DNA of 64,000 nt from UBA1952 sp965200035 (GTDB taxonomy: Bacteria; Bacteroidota; Bacteroidia; Chitinophagales; Chitinophagaceae). Positions 45,870 through 53,786 of the stretch are shown one piece after another. Each line of letters opens with the position of its first letter. Position 1 is the stretch's first letter. Location: contig OZ241334.1 in assembly GCA_965200035.1 (NCBI GenBank), forward strand, positions 4,092,001-4,156,000, written 5' to 3'. The notes under the pieces were generated by a model, which saw nothing but the letters and a program-made list of their open reading frames with translations, was not told where the DNA came from and did not search any database. Position numbers and translations under genes: made by a program.

Positions 45870-48800
45870 ATGAAATCAATAGCTTCTGCAATATCATTAC
45901 TGCTGCTGGCTGCAGTGCCTGCTGCCTTTGGTCAGGATAACAGGCCGGACCACAATGCCGGCACACTGCCGCCGGTAACCTCTTTCCCTGATCTGGCCAA
46001 CTATACGCCTTCTTCCGCACGCAACTACGTGCGTACTTACGTGCCGGTGAAGCCCGTGACCGATGCCTCCGCCATCTATATGGGCAACCTCAATGTAGTG
46101 CCCTGCATCACCCATACCAGTTATTTCGATGGGCTGGGCCGTCCCCTGCAGGATGTGTTCCGTTCCGGTGCGCCTGCCGCCAACAATCAGGACATCGTAC
46201 AGGTGCACGCTTATGACGTGCTGGGGCGTGAGCGGTACAGCTACCTGCCCTACAGCACCGACGACCAGAACAACACGACCCACGGGCGGCTCAAAGAGCA
46301 GCCTAAAGATGGCCTCTCTGCGCTCTACCAGCTGCTCTATCCCGGTGAGCACCCTTATGGCAGAAATGACTACGATGGCTCACCCCTGAACCGGGTGATG
46401 AAGACCTACGCCCCCGGCTTTTCATGGATCGGCAAGGACCGTGCAATAGAATATACCTACCGCACCAATACAGAGGAGGATAATGTACAGCTCTGGCATA
46501 TCGGTCCTGATGCAACAGAGCTGCCCGCTTCTATGGGGGCTTACGATCCAGGACAACTCTCAGTTACTGAAATGGTGGATGAGGATGCGCAGCGTACCAT
46601 TGAGTACCGCGACAAGCAGGGGCGGATCATCCTGAGCAAGAAGTTCTGGATGTCAATGCGCGGCGGCGATGCCCACACCATCTATGCCTGCACCTATAAT
46701 GTGTATGATGATATGGGGCGGCTGCGCTACGTGATTCCCCCGCTCGCTGTAACCACAATCGATGGTACCTGGAGCGTATCGCCGGTGAAGAGCCTCTGCT
46801 ACCGCTATTGCTACGATGGGCGTGGGCGCATGACCGAAAAACAATTGCCTGATAAGGAAGCCGAATACATGATCTATGACCGGCGCGACCGGCTGGTGCT
46901 GAGCCAGGATGGCAACATGCGGGCCGGTGGTGCCAACAAGTGGGCCTTCACCATCTACGATGCGCTGGACCGGCCACTGTCCACCGGCATCTACGATCAG
47001 CCGTCCGTCATCTGGTCATCCAATGGCGCATCCATGACGCTGGCCGAGGCGGTCAGTGGCGACAATCCTTCGGGCAGCGTGCTGTCTTATATAGCCAATA
47101 CCCACCTGTACAATACCTATCCGCCTGCCGCCCTCAGCGATGCTCAGGTGCATACCTATACCTATTACGACGACTACAGCCAGAGCCCCGGTGCAGCCTT
47201 TACAGACGCCTACAACAGCCAGCTTCCCATTAGCAGCACAGGCGGCTACAGCTTACTTCCGGTACCATCTAGCCATACGCGGGGTCTGGTGACCGGCACC
47301 AGGGTGCGCGTGATGGATGGTGCCGCCACACCTTCCTGGCTTACTACAGTCAGCTTCTATGACGATCAGGGCCACATGATACAGCAGCAGGCAGATAATA
47401 TAGCAGGTGGGGTAGACATCAATACTATACGCTACGACTTCCTGGGCAATCCCACAAACACCGTGCTGCATCATACCAACCCGCATGCCCGTGCCCCCTA
47501 CCAGAGCAGTGACATTGCTACCCGGTGGACGCACAACTACAATAACGGGGCGTTCGCTTCCGAAGAGCAGAACCTTGATAACACTGCCTGGAAAAACATC
47601 AGCCATCCGTTATATGACATGCTGGGCCGGGTAAAAGTCAAGAATATGGGGGGTATTATCAGCAATGAGCTGAGCTACAATATACGGGGCTGGCTCACCG
47701 GCATCAACCAGGATGGCATTGAGAATTACAACAACAGCCAATACTTCCATGAGCGTATCAGCTACGACCGGGGCTTCGACAGCCACCTTTACAACGGCAA
47801 TATTGCCGGCATCGAGTGGCGGGGATATGGCAGCAGCTCACCGCGCCGCTACTACGGCTACGCGTACGATGGGCTGAGCCGGCTGATGACGGCCCGCTTC
47901 GGCGAGTGGAACCCGGGCGATGCAGACTGGAATACGACCAAAACCGATTACAGTGTAGGTGCGGGCTATGACTACAATGGCAACCTGAATCAGCTCTATC
48001 AGAACGGGCCGGGCATGGACGCCGGCGGACACGCCATGCCGGTGAATATGGACATGCTGGGCTACCGGTATGCCACCAACAGCAATAAGCTGCTGAGCGT
48101 AAGCGAGGTCAACAGCAATCCCGTAACCACCGCCCCCGACTTCAAAGACCGCAATACCAGTGGCGATGACTATGAGTACGATGCCAACGGCAATATGACG
48201 GTAGACAGGAACAAGGGCATCAACAGCCCCATGACCTACTCCTGGCTCAACAAGCCCACCCACGTGGAAGTGCAGCCCAGCGGGTACGCAGACTATCTCT
48301 ATGATGCCACGGGCACTCTGCTGCGCACCACCGTGTTCGAGATAGGGCCGGGGCGGAAGATAACCGACTACTGCGGGCCGGTAGTCTATGAGAATGATGA
48401 GCTGAAGTACATCAGCCACAGCGAGGGGCGCTGCCGCCCCGACCCTGCGGCGACCGGGACGGCACCGGCATTCCTGTACGACTATTATGTGAAGGATCAC
48501 CTGGGCAATGTGCGCACGGTGGTGAATTCGAAAGAGACGCGCAGCCTGCACGACCTGATCTACAGCACCGATCTGGAGGTAAGCCATGCCAATACGGACG
48601 GGCTGGTGTGGACCCTGCTCGATGAGGTGCGTGCCGACAACCCCTCGCCTTCAGCGGGCGACCTGAAATCGGCAGAGCTTGATGGCTCAGACCCCACCCG
48701 TCGCATCGGCACGGCTATTATGCTGAAGGTAATGCCGGGCGATAAGTTCAGGATAGAAGCCAATAGCTGGTATGACGAGGTGAATCATGGCGAGACGGCG

Positions 48801-50159
48801 GTAAGCGCTGGCGATATTGCAGGCTCGCTGATCTCGGCCCTCTCAGGCGGCAGCCTTTATGAAAGCGGCAAAGCAGTATCGGAGCTGCCGGACAATGTAC
48901 GCACCATAAACCGTGCTTTTGACAACACCGGCTTTCTGAATGCTTACGACGACCTGACCCTGCAGAGCTACGACCCGCAGCGCCCGGCAGGGTTCCTGAA
49001 CTATATGCTGATGGATGAGAATATGCAGGTGATGGATGGCTCAGGCGTGCTGCAGGTATCGGGCAGCGGTGGCATGTGGAACCCCAACGAGAGCGGTGTG
49101 GTAGAGGTAGGCAAGGCCGGCTACCTGACCGCATGGACTTCAGTAAGGGATGCCAGCAGACTGTACGTTGACAAGGTGAAGCTGACCTACTACAAGGGTG
49201 AAGTGATCGAGGAAAACCATTATTACCCACATGGCCTCACGTTAAGTACCAACAGCGGAAGTAGCAATGAAGCGAACCGCTTCAAATTGACAACTAAAGA
49301 GCTGCAACCGGAGCTTGGGCTGAACTGGTATAACTTCGGGGCAAGACAGCAGGATATGCAGATTGGCAGGTGGACCACCCAGGATCAGTTTGCTACAAAA
49401 TACACTAATATCAGCCCTTATGCTTACTGCGGCAATAATACCCCTAACGTAGTAGATCCGGATGGAAGACAGCTTAATTTTGATGTAACCCGCAATAATA
49501 ATGGTGATATCAGTGGAGTAAATATTATCTTAACAGGTAAGATTGTAGCAAGAGATGGTGTGACTAATCAGGGACGAAATGACCGGATGGTATCCAGTTT
49601 CAATCATCAGATAGAAAAAGCATGGGGACAGCACGTGGGGGGTAATGCATCTGTGAACTTTGAATCGAAACTGACCCTGGCGAGTGAGGACAATCCTGTT
49701 CAGGAGAGCGACCATGTGATCTATGTAGACCGGTTTTTACCGCCTGAATTAAAAGAGCTTGCTGCTGCTGCTTCTGTAAATGAATTTGGTGGAAAAGCAA
49801 TGTATACCATTCGTCAAAGTACTGATATCGGACATGAAGTTGGACATTGGTTGGGATTAATGCATCCTTCGGCCTATAAAGATATTATTGAAAGAATTAC
49901 TGGTCAAAAGCATTCTTCAGAAGATTTTAATGTTAAACTATTTCCTAATAATATAATGCAATGGTCGCGTTCCCCAGGTATGCAAGAATCAGATGATTTG
50001 ACTTCAATGCAATTGCGGCAAATAAAAATGGCTATAGATGCGAATAATCAAGGATTGTTAAACTTTGGCAATAATCAATATGATTTGAAAAATATAGGCA
50101 CAAGAAGCGTACACCCTTTTAGAAAATTAATAATTCCATATGCAAATGAGAATCCATAA
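45870..50159 (+). CDS. RHS polymorphic toxin with metzincin protease tip
   Basis: 1429 residues from ATG 45870, which begins a clean signal peptide (MKSIASAISLLLLAAVPAAFGQ). A longer frame from 45762 overlaps the previous gene. The N-terminal part is a DUF6443-type domain, followed by YD repeats (YDALDRPLSTG, YDGRGRMTEKQ) and the RHS-associated core (LGLNWYNFGARQQDMQIGRW ... NVVDPDG, ending about residue 1199). The variable tip of about 230 residues is much more AT-rich. It contains HEVGHWLGLMH (H1322, E1323, H1326, H1332) and a Met-turn NNIMQWS (M1363), exactly the metzincin zinc-protease pattern. It would act on proteins outside or in the periplasm of a target cell. The candidate inhibitor gene overlaps its stop. 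Confidence 0.92.
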   Translation: MKSIASAISLLLLAAVPAAFGQDNRPDHNAGTLPPVTSFPDLANYTPSSARNYVRTYVPVKPVTDASAIYMGNLNVVPCITHTSYFDGLGRPLQDVFRSGAPAANNQDIVQVHAYDVLGRERYSYLPYSTDDQNNTTHGRLKEQPKDGLSALYQLLYPGEHPYGRNDYDGSPLNRVMKTYAPGFSWIGKDRAIEYTYRTNTEEDNVQLWHIGPDATELPASMGAYDPGQLSVTEMVDEDAQRTIEYRDKQGRIILSKKFWMSMRGGDAHTIYACTYNVYDDMGRLRYVIPPLAVTTIDGTWSVSPVKSLCYRYCYDGRGRMTEKQLPDKEAEYMIYDRRDRLVLSQDGNMRAGGANKWAFTIYDALDRPLSTGIYDQPSVIWSSNGASMTLAEAVSGDNPSGSVLSYIANTHLYNTYPPAALSDAQVHTYTYYDDYSQSPGAAFTDAYNSQLPISSTGGYSLLPVPSSHTRGLVTGTRVRVMDGAATPSWLTTVSFYDDQGHMIQQQADNIAGGVDINTIRYDFLGNPTNTVLHHTNPHARAPYQSSDIATRWTHNYNNGAFASEEQNLDNTAWKNISHPLYDMLGRVKVKNMGGIISNELSYNIRGWLTGINQDGIENYNNSQYFHERISYDRGFDSHLYNGNIAGIEWRGYGSSSPRRYYGYAYDGLSRLMTARFGEWNPGDADWNTTKTDYSVGAGYDYNGNLNQLYQNGPGMDAGGHAMPVNMDMLGYRYATNSNKLLSVSEVNSNPVTTAPDFKDRNTSGDDYEYDANGNMTVDRNKGINSPMTYSWLNKPTHVEVQPSGYADYLYDATGTLLRTTVFEIGPGRKITDYCGPVVYENDELKYISHSEGRCRPDPAATGTAPAFLYDYYVKDHLGNVRTVVNSKETRSLHDLIYSTDLEVSHANTDGLVWTLLDEVRADNPSPSAGDLKSAELDGSDPTRRIGTAIMLKVMPGDKFRIEANSWYDEVNHGETAVSAGDIAGSLISALSGGSLYESGKAVSELPDNVRTINRAFDNTGFLNAYDDLTLQSYDPQRPAGFLNYMLMDENMQVMDGSGVLQVSGSGGMWNPNESGVVEVGKAGYLTAWTSVRDASRLYVDKVKLTYYKGEVIEENHYYPHGLTLSTNSGSSNEANRFKLTTKELQPELGLNWYNFGARQQDMQIGRWTTQDQFATKYTNISPYAYCGNNTPNVVDPDGRQLNFDVTRNNNGDISGVNIILTGKIVARDGVTNQGRNDRMVSSFNHQIEKAWGQHVGGNASVNFESKLTLASEDNPVQESDHVIYVDRFLPPELKELAAAASVNEFGGKAMYTIRQSTDIGHEVGHWLGLMHPSAYKDIIERITGQKHSSEDFNVKLFPNNIMQWSRSPGMQESDDLTSMQLRQIKMAIDANNQGLLNFGNNQYDLKNIGTRSVHPFRKLIIPYANENP
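48847..49253 (+). repeat. RHS core segment, parental copy
   Basis: A 407-bp part of the RHS core that recurs at 52185-52590 with very high nucleotide identity. The second copy carries a 1-bp deletion. Confidence 0.9.
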
Positions 50160-50571
50160 ATCATTTAAATCAGCTTTGCTTTTTGCCCTTTTGTTTACGT
50201 GTATATCAAATAGAGCCCTTTCACAGAAAAAAATCGAAATATGGTTTACTGAATATTATGAAAATGATCACATTAAGGTTGATTATAATGGCGTAACGGC
50301 ATTTGATAGTATTATATCTTCAAATGGAATTTCATTTATATCAAAAAAGGTATATATTATATTAAGTGAGAAAAATAAATTAAATAGTTTTTTTTACATC
50401 AAAATAAATGATACTGATTTTGGCGTTGGTGTAAATATGATACCTAAAGATCATAATATCCTTTTGGTTAATTATTCAAATAGGTCTGCCAGTTTGACGA
50501 CGACAAATGAGCATGAAATGAAAACAAGAAAGGAGCATATAAATATAAATAGAAGAAAAAACAAACATTAA
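50146..50571 (+). CDS. Candidate periplasmic immunity protein for the metzincin tip
   Basis: About 141 residues from ATG 50146; an in-frame ATG at 50140 is equally near. It overlaps the RHS stop by 14-20 nt, so translation is coupled. It has a Sec signal peptide (ALLFALLFTCISNRALSQ), so it acts in the periplasm, where an exported protease would attack. It is very AT-rich, like the toxin tip. No known family is recognised. The body is beta-rich with a basic C-terminus. Assignment rests on position, size, export and composition. Confidence 0.6.
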   Translation: MRIHKSFKSALLFALLFTCISNRALSQKKIEIWFTEYYENDHIKVDYNGVTAFDSIISSNGISFISKKVYIILSEKNKLNSFFYIKINDTDFGVGVNMIPKDHNILLVNYSNRSASLTTTNEHEMKTRKEHININRRKNKH

Positions 50572-50572
50572 T

Positions 50573-50698
50573 TACTATCCACATGGCCTTACACTCAGCA
50601 CCAACTCAGGGAATGCTTCAGAGAAAAACAACATCAAGTTCCAAAGTCAGAGACTGGAAAGCGACCTCGGATTAAACTGGTACGCCTACAAGTACCGG
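50573..50698 (+). repeat. RHS-core remnant leading the orphan tip
   Basis: In the frame of the next gene this reads YYPHGLTLSTNSGNASEKNN then KFQSQRLESDLGLNWYAYKY. It parallels the end of the RHS core at 49221 onward (YYPHGLTLSTNS ... LGLNWYNFGAR). It has no start codon of its own and abuts the immunity gene stop. It marks where an older toxin tip was displaced by the metzincin tip. Confidence 0.85.
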
Positions 50699-51559
50699 AT
50701 GCACGATATGCAGATTGGCAGGTTTACTACCCATGATCCGCTTAGTGAACAGTTCTTATACAATAGCCCTTATGCTTTCAGTGAGAATAAGGTTACCAGC
50801 CACGTAGAGCTGGAAGGGCTGGAAGCATTCCCGATCAACAATGCATTTAATACAATTGGTAGTGGATTAGGTTGGAACTATGCAGCCAATCATCCAGCCA
50901 GCCAGCAGAGTATTGGCAATATGGTTTACAGAAGCAATCATTATGGCGCGGTAGGTGCATTAGCGGCAGGATCACTTACAGCAGCCGGCATGGGTGGATA
51001 TCTGGCTGCGCCAGCTATAGCTACCTGGACTTTAGGCAACCCGATTGCAGCCAATGAGATATTTACCGGTGGGTTAGCTATGGCTGCAGGTTATCCTGGC
51101 GAACTGCCTACGGCCGGAAGCGGCAAAGGGTTTTCTAAAATGGCAGATGAATTAAGTAGCGGTGGTGGAAAGGTAATGGAAGAAGCTAGCGAATTTTTAA
51201 AAGGGTTTGATACACATATTGGTGATGCAGGAATTGGTTTAAAGTCTTTTGTCGGTACAGAAAAAGGAAGGAGTGGTTTAGATGGCGATGTGACTCCCAA
51301 TTCGATTTATACCCACGTAGCCGAATCAAACGGAAAAGCCATTTCCAACTATATTTATAACGCGGAAGGAAAAGTTAAGTACCAAGTTGATTTTGATAAA
51401 CATGGTCCAGGATTGTCTGGACATGGCCACGAGATGAAGATACCTGGTGACTTAGGTAGTGGCCATGGTGGCTTGCATATCCAATATGATCTTGTTCCTA
51501 AACAATATCAACAATTACCAAGTGGAATAGAGCCCAATAAACCTATAGGAGGACTTTAA
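50699..51559 (+). CDS. Displaced RHS C-terminal toxin tip (orphan module)
   Basis: 286 residues from the first ATG, in frame with the core remnant before it. MHDMQIGRFTTHDPLSEQF is the end of an RHS core. A glycine/alanine-rich linker (about 50-145) and a tip follow, of which the last 100 residues (VDFDKHGPGLSGHGHEMK ... GSGHGGLHIQYD) are His/Gly-rich and resemble a polymorphic toxin type 24-like nuclease domain. That family call is tentative. Without its own long RHS body it cannot be exported as it stands, but recombination through the shared core could restore it. The candidate immunity gene follows after 12 nt. Confidence 0.7.
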   Translation: MHDMQIGRFTTHDPLSEQFLYNSPYAFSENKVTSHVELEGLEAFPINNAFNTIGSGLGWNYAANHPASQQSIGNMVYRSNHYGAVGALAAGSLTAAGMGGYLAAPAIATWTLGNPIAANEIFTGGLAMAAGYPGELPTAGSGKGFSKMADELSSGGGKVMEEASEFLKGFDTHIGDAGIGLKSFVGTEKGRSGLDGDVTPNSIYTHVAESNGKAISNYIYNAEGKVKYQVDFDKHGPGLSGHGHEMKIPGDLGSGHGGLHIQYDLVPKQYQQLPSGIEPNKPIGGL

Positions 51560-51571
51560 AAAACTTAAAAA

Positions 51572-51955
51572 ATGCTTAAAGAGATTATTGAAAAATATGA
51601 ACATTTTTCTGATGCGCTAATACTTGAATTTACTTATAAAAACTCTTCAGAAAATACAATTCGTCCCATGGTTGAAATAACTCTTCGTTGTATGAATGCT
51701 CGGGAAAATTATGCTTGGGAGATGATTATTCTCAGATTTGAACAAGTTGTGAAAATTAAGTTTCAGGAAGATAGAAGTTCAAGCACTGTTATATATTCTG
51801 CTCTACTAAAAAAATCAGAAAATATTATCAAGGTTGATTTTTTTCCGTTAATTGGTTCTGAACCGTTAATGGAAGACCCCAATTCGAATTTCTATATTCA
51901 CTGTAAGGAGATTTCTTATAAACTTATTGAAAAAAGCCCGCTGCCGGAAGCTTGA
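51572..51955 (+). CDS. Candidate cytoplasmic immunity protein of the orphan tip
   Basis: 127 residues, AT-rich, no signal peptide, mixed alpha/beta (MLKEIIEKYEHFSDALILEF). It starts 12 nt after the orphan tip stop. Small size, acidic/aromatic composition and position are those of immunity genes. Family not recognised. A cytoplasmic location agrees with a nuclease-type tip. Confidence 0.6.
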   Translation: MLKEIIEKYEHFSDALILEFTYKNSSENTIRPMVEITLRCMNARENYAWEMIILRFEQVVKIKFQEDRSSSTVIYSALLKKSENIIKVDFFPLIGSEPLMEDPNSNFYIHCKEISYKLIEKSPLPEA

Positions 51956-52130
51956 AGCAAAGCTTTGTGTGTTGATGGCTTGTAGCGATCAGAGAACAGG
52001 CACTAAGAATTTTTCGTTTCAAAAGGGTAATGTGAATGGTCTTTACCCCAGTTCGGCGTAAGATGCAGTTGTGCTGTATGCGGTGCGTCCTACGTCGAAT
52101 TATATTGTAGCCTTAGGCTTTCAGATAGCA

Positions 52131-52173
52131 GGGCGTAGGCGGACAGGCTACGGCTATACTTCAGCCTACGCCC
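52131..52173. repeat. Perfect inverted repeat beside the duplicated RHS core
   Basis: GGGCGTAGGC (52131-52140) and GCCTACGCCC (52164-52173) with a 23-nt loop. The right arm ends 11 nt before the first homologous base of the duplicated RHS core. A smaller palindrome AGCCTTAGGCT is at 52109. It may be a recombination junction, transposon scar or RNA hairpin. No transposase is nearby. Confidence 0.7.
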
Positions 52174-52184
52174 AACTGGATACC

Positions 52185-52617
52185 GCGGCAGCCTGTACGA
52201 GAGCGGCAAGGCAGTATCGGAGCTGCCGGACAACGTGCGCACCATAAACCGTGCTTTTGACAACACCGGCTTTCTGAATGCTTACGACGACCTGACCCTG
52301 CAGAGCTACGACCCGCAGCGCCCGGCAGGGTTCCTGAACTATATGCTGATGGATGAGAATATGCAGGTGTGGATGGCTCAGGCGTGCTGCAGGTATCGGG
52401 CAGTGGTGGCATGTGGAACCCCAACGAGAGCGGTGTGGTAGAGGTAGGCAAGGCCGGCTACCTGACCGCATGGACTTCGGTAAGGGATGCAGGCAGACTG
52501 TACGTTGATAAGGTGAAGCTGACCTACTACAAGGGCGAGGTGATCGAGGAGAATCATTACTATCCGTTCGGACTTACGTTAAGTACTAACTCGGCTAACC
52601 CTATAAAAACATCCTGA
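52185..52617 (+). pseudogene. Frameshifted duplicate of the RHS core
   Basis: 52185-52590 repeats 48847-49253 of the intact RHS gene almost base for base (SLYESGKAVSELPDNVRTIN onward). A single A is missing after GTG near 52369, which breaks the frame. The copy ends at NHYYPFGLTLSTNS and a stop at 52617, just before where a tip would begin. It has no start codon or signal peptide. It is a leftover recombination substrate and not a working gene. Confidence 0.88.
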
Positions 52618-52745
52618 ATAATGGAAGGGGTAAATCCCGCATTCTGTTGAGTATAATCCCATTTCGGATGCCCCTTATCGATTGTAGTATTGGCCCGCAA
52701 ACCGTATTACGCTTCCGCACAACCACAAACAAAAACCAATTTCGC

Positions 52746-53246
52746 ATGGCAAAAAGAATTGTCACCTGTTACGTTACCAATACCACCGGCTACGATCTTA
52801 CGCTGAATACTTTTTCCCCGAAGAGCGGAAGCAGCGGCACATCAGAGTCTCAGGACCACGGCGATTATGATCCCCTGCCCACAAGCACCATTTCCAATAA
52901 CGGCACCCAGATCGAAGCCTTCTCCATCAAGCAGGGCAATATTTTCTATGGCGCTACGGGCTGGGTCAGCTACAACCTTGGCGGCGGCAGCACCGATCAG
53001 CTCGTGCTGATGTTCAACAATCCGCTTACGCAGGCCGGGGCCGACAGCAATGGCAACTGCTGGTTCTATGCAGTATTGCAGGGCAATAATAATAATGGCA
53101 GCGGCAGCTATACCTCACAGGGCAGCGAGGGGCCAACCAGCGCCAGCACATCTGTGCAGGTAAGCGTGTCAGGCTTTGCATTCAATGTCACCGACCCTAC
53201 AAAGTCAGATGAAATGACTGTGTACGTAACCATCAGCAATATTTAA
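52746..53246 (+). CDS. Small beta-rich protein, possible aegerolysin-like lectin/pore fold
   Basis: 166 residues. The ATG at 52746 begins MAKRIVTCYVTNTTGYDLTL; a longer frame from 52647 adds an unlikely tail. The whole chain looks like a beta sandwich (NVTDPTKSDEMTVYVTISN at the end) and has no signal peptide. The early V-x-N-x-T-G pattern and G-W-V-S-Y segment vaguely resemble aegerolysin or jelly-roll lectins. This is weak. It is followed 19 nt later by another small beta-rich gene, and both precede a terminator. Confidence 0.6.
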   Translation: MAKRIVTCYVTNTTGYDLTLNTFSPKSGSSGTSESQDHGDYDPLPTSTISNNGTQIEAFSIKQGNIFYGATGWVSYNLGGGSTDQLVLMFNNPLTQAGADSNGNCWFYAVLQGNNNNGSGSYTSQGSEGPTSASTSVQVSVSGFAFNVTDPTKSDEMTVYVTISNI

Positions 53247-53265
53247 TCCCGATAAAGAAATTATC

Positions 53266-53691
53266 ATGTCCAGTACAACCGTAACCAGCTTTACCATTTC
53301 CGTCAAATTCATTTATGACGGTACCCTCACCCTCAATGGTCTGCTCAATGGCTATGCCTCTCCGCCTTCTGCTGTGAATACCAATCCACCGATTGTTGCT
53401 ACGGCCATTGCCGGGAGTGCCGACTCGCCTATGTCTGTACAGATTGTGGCGGGTGCCGGTGGCAATTATTTCAGTGAGCAATATGGTCATATGATGTTCT
53501 ATGGCTTTAATGAGAAATACACTTATAATCTGCCCGATGGCAGCCTGCTCACCATACCATTCATTGTGAATGATGAAAACCAGGTAACAAGCGCTGCGCC
53601 AACCGTTTCGCCAGGCAGCGGCTTCGAGGTGGTGGATTGGACTACAGACAGCAACCTGAATATGTACTTCACCGTTCAGTCAAACAATTAA
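53266..53691 (+). CDS. Small beta-rich protein, partner of the preceding gene
   Basis: 141 residues, no signal peptide, beta-rich (TSFTISVKFIYDGTLTL, PMSVQIVAGAGGNYF). Not recognised. The 19-nt spacing and common terminator show it is co-transcribed with the 166-residue protein. A two-component secreted or storage pair is a guess. Confidence 0.6.
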   Translation: MSSTTVTSFTISVKFIYDGTLTLNGLLNGYASPPSAVNTNPPIVATAIAGSADSPMSVQIVAGAGGNYFSEQYGHMMFYGFNEKYTYNLPDGSLLTIPFIVNDENQVTSAAPTVSPGSGFEVVDWTTDSNLNMYFTVQSNN

Positions 53692-53712
53692 TTACAAGCA
53701 ATTTTTTTCTTG

Positions 53713-53753
53713 GCAGGAAGTAAATACCGGGTGTATCTGCTTCCTGCTTTTTT
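53713..53753 (+). terminator. Terminator of the small beta-protein pair
   Basis: GCAGGAAG and CTTCCTGC pair around an inner ATAC/GTAT stem and are followed by six T. It lies 22 nt after the stop. Confidence 0.8.
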
Positions 53754-53786
53754 CATATCACCACACCTGTAAAAAGGCGGTTTTTT

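Noticed and set aside
47838..48587. A 249-codon - strand frame inside the RHS gene
   Set aside because: Shadow of the RHS core. Val/Ile/Ala-rich reading is a by-product of Tyr/Asp/Gly codons on the other strand.
52131..52173. Terminal inverted repeats of an insertion sequence
   Set aside because: Arms are only 10 bp, 23 nt apart, with no transposase, so it cannot be an intact element.
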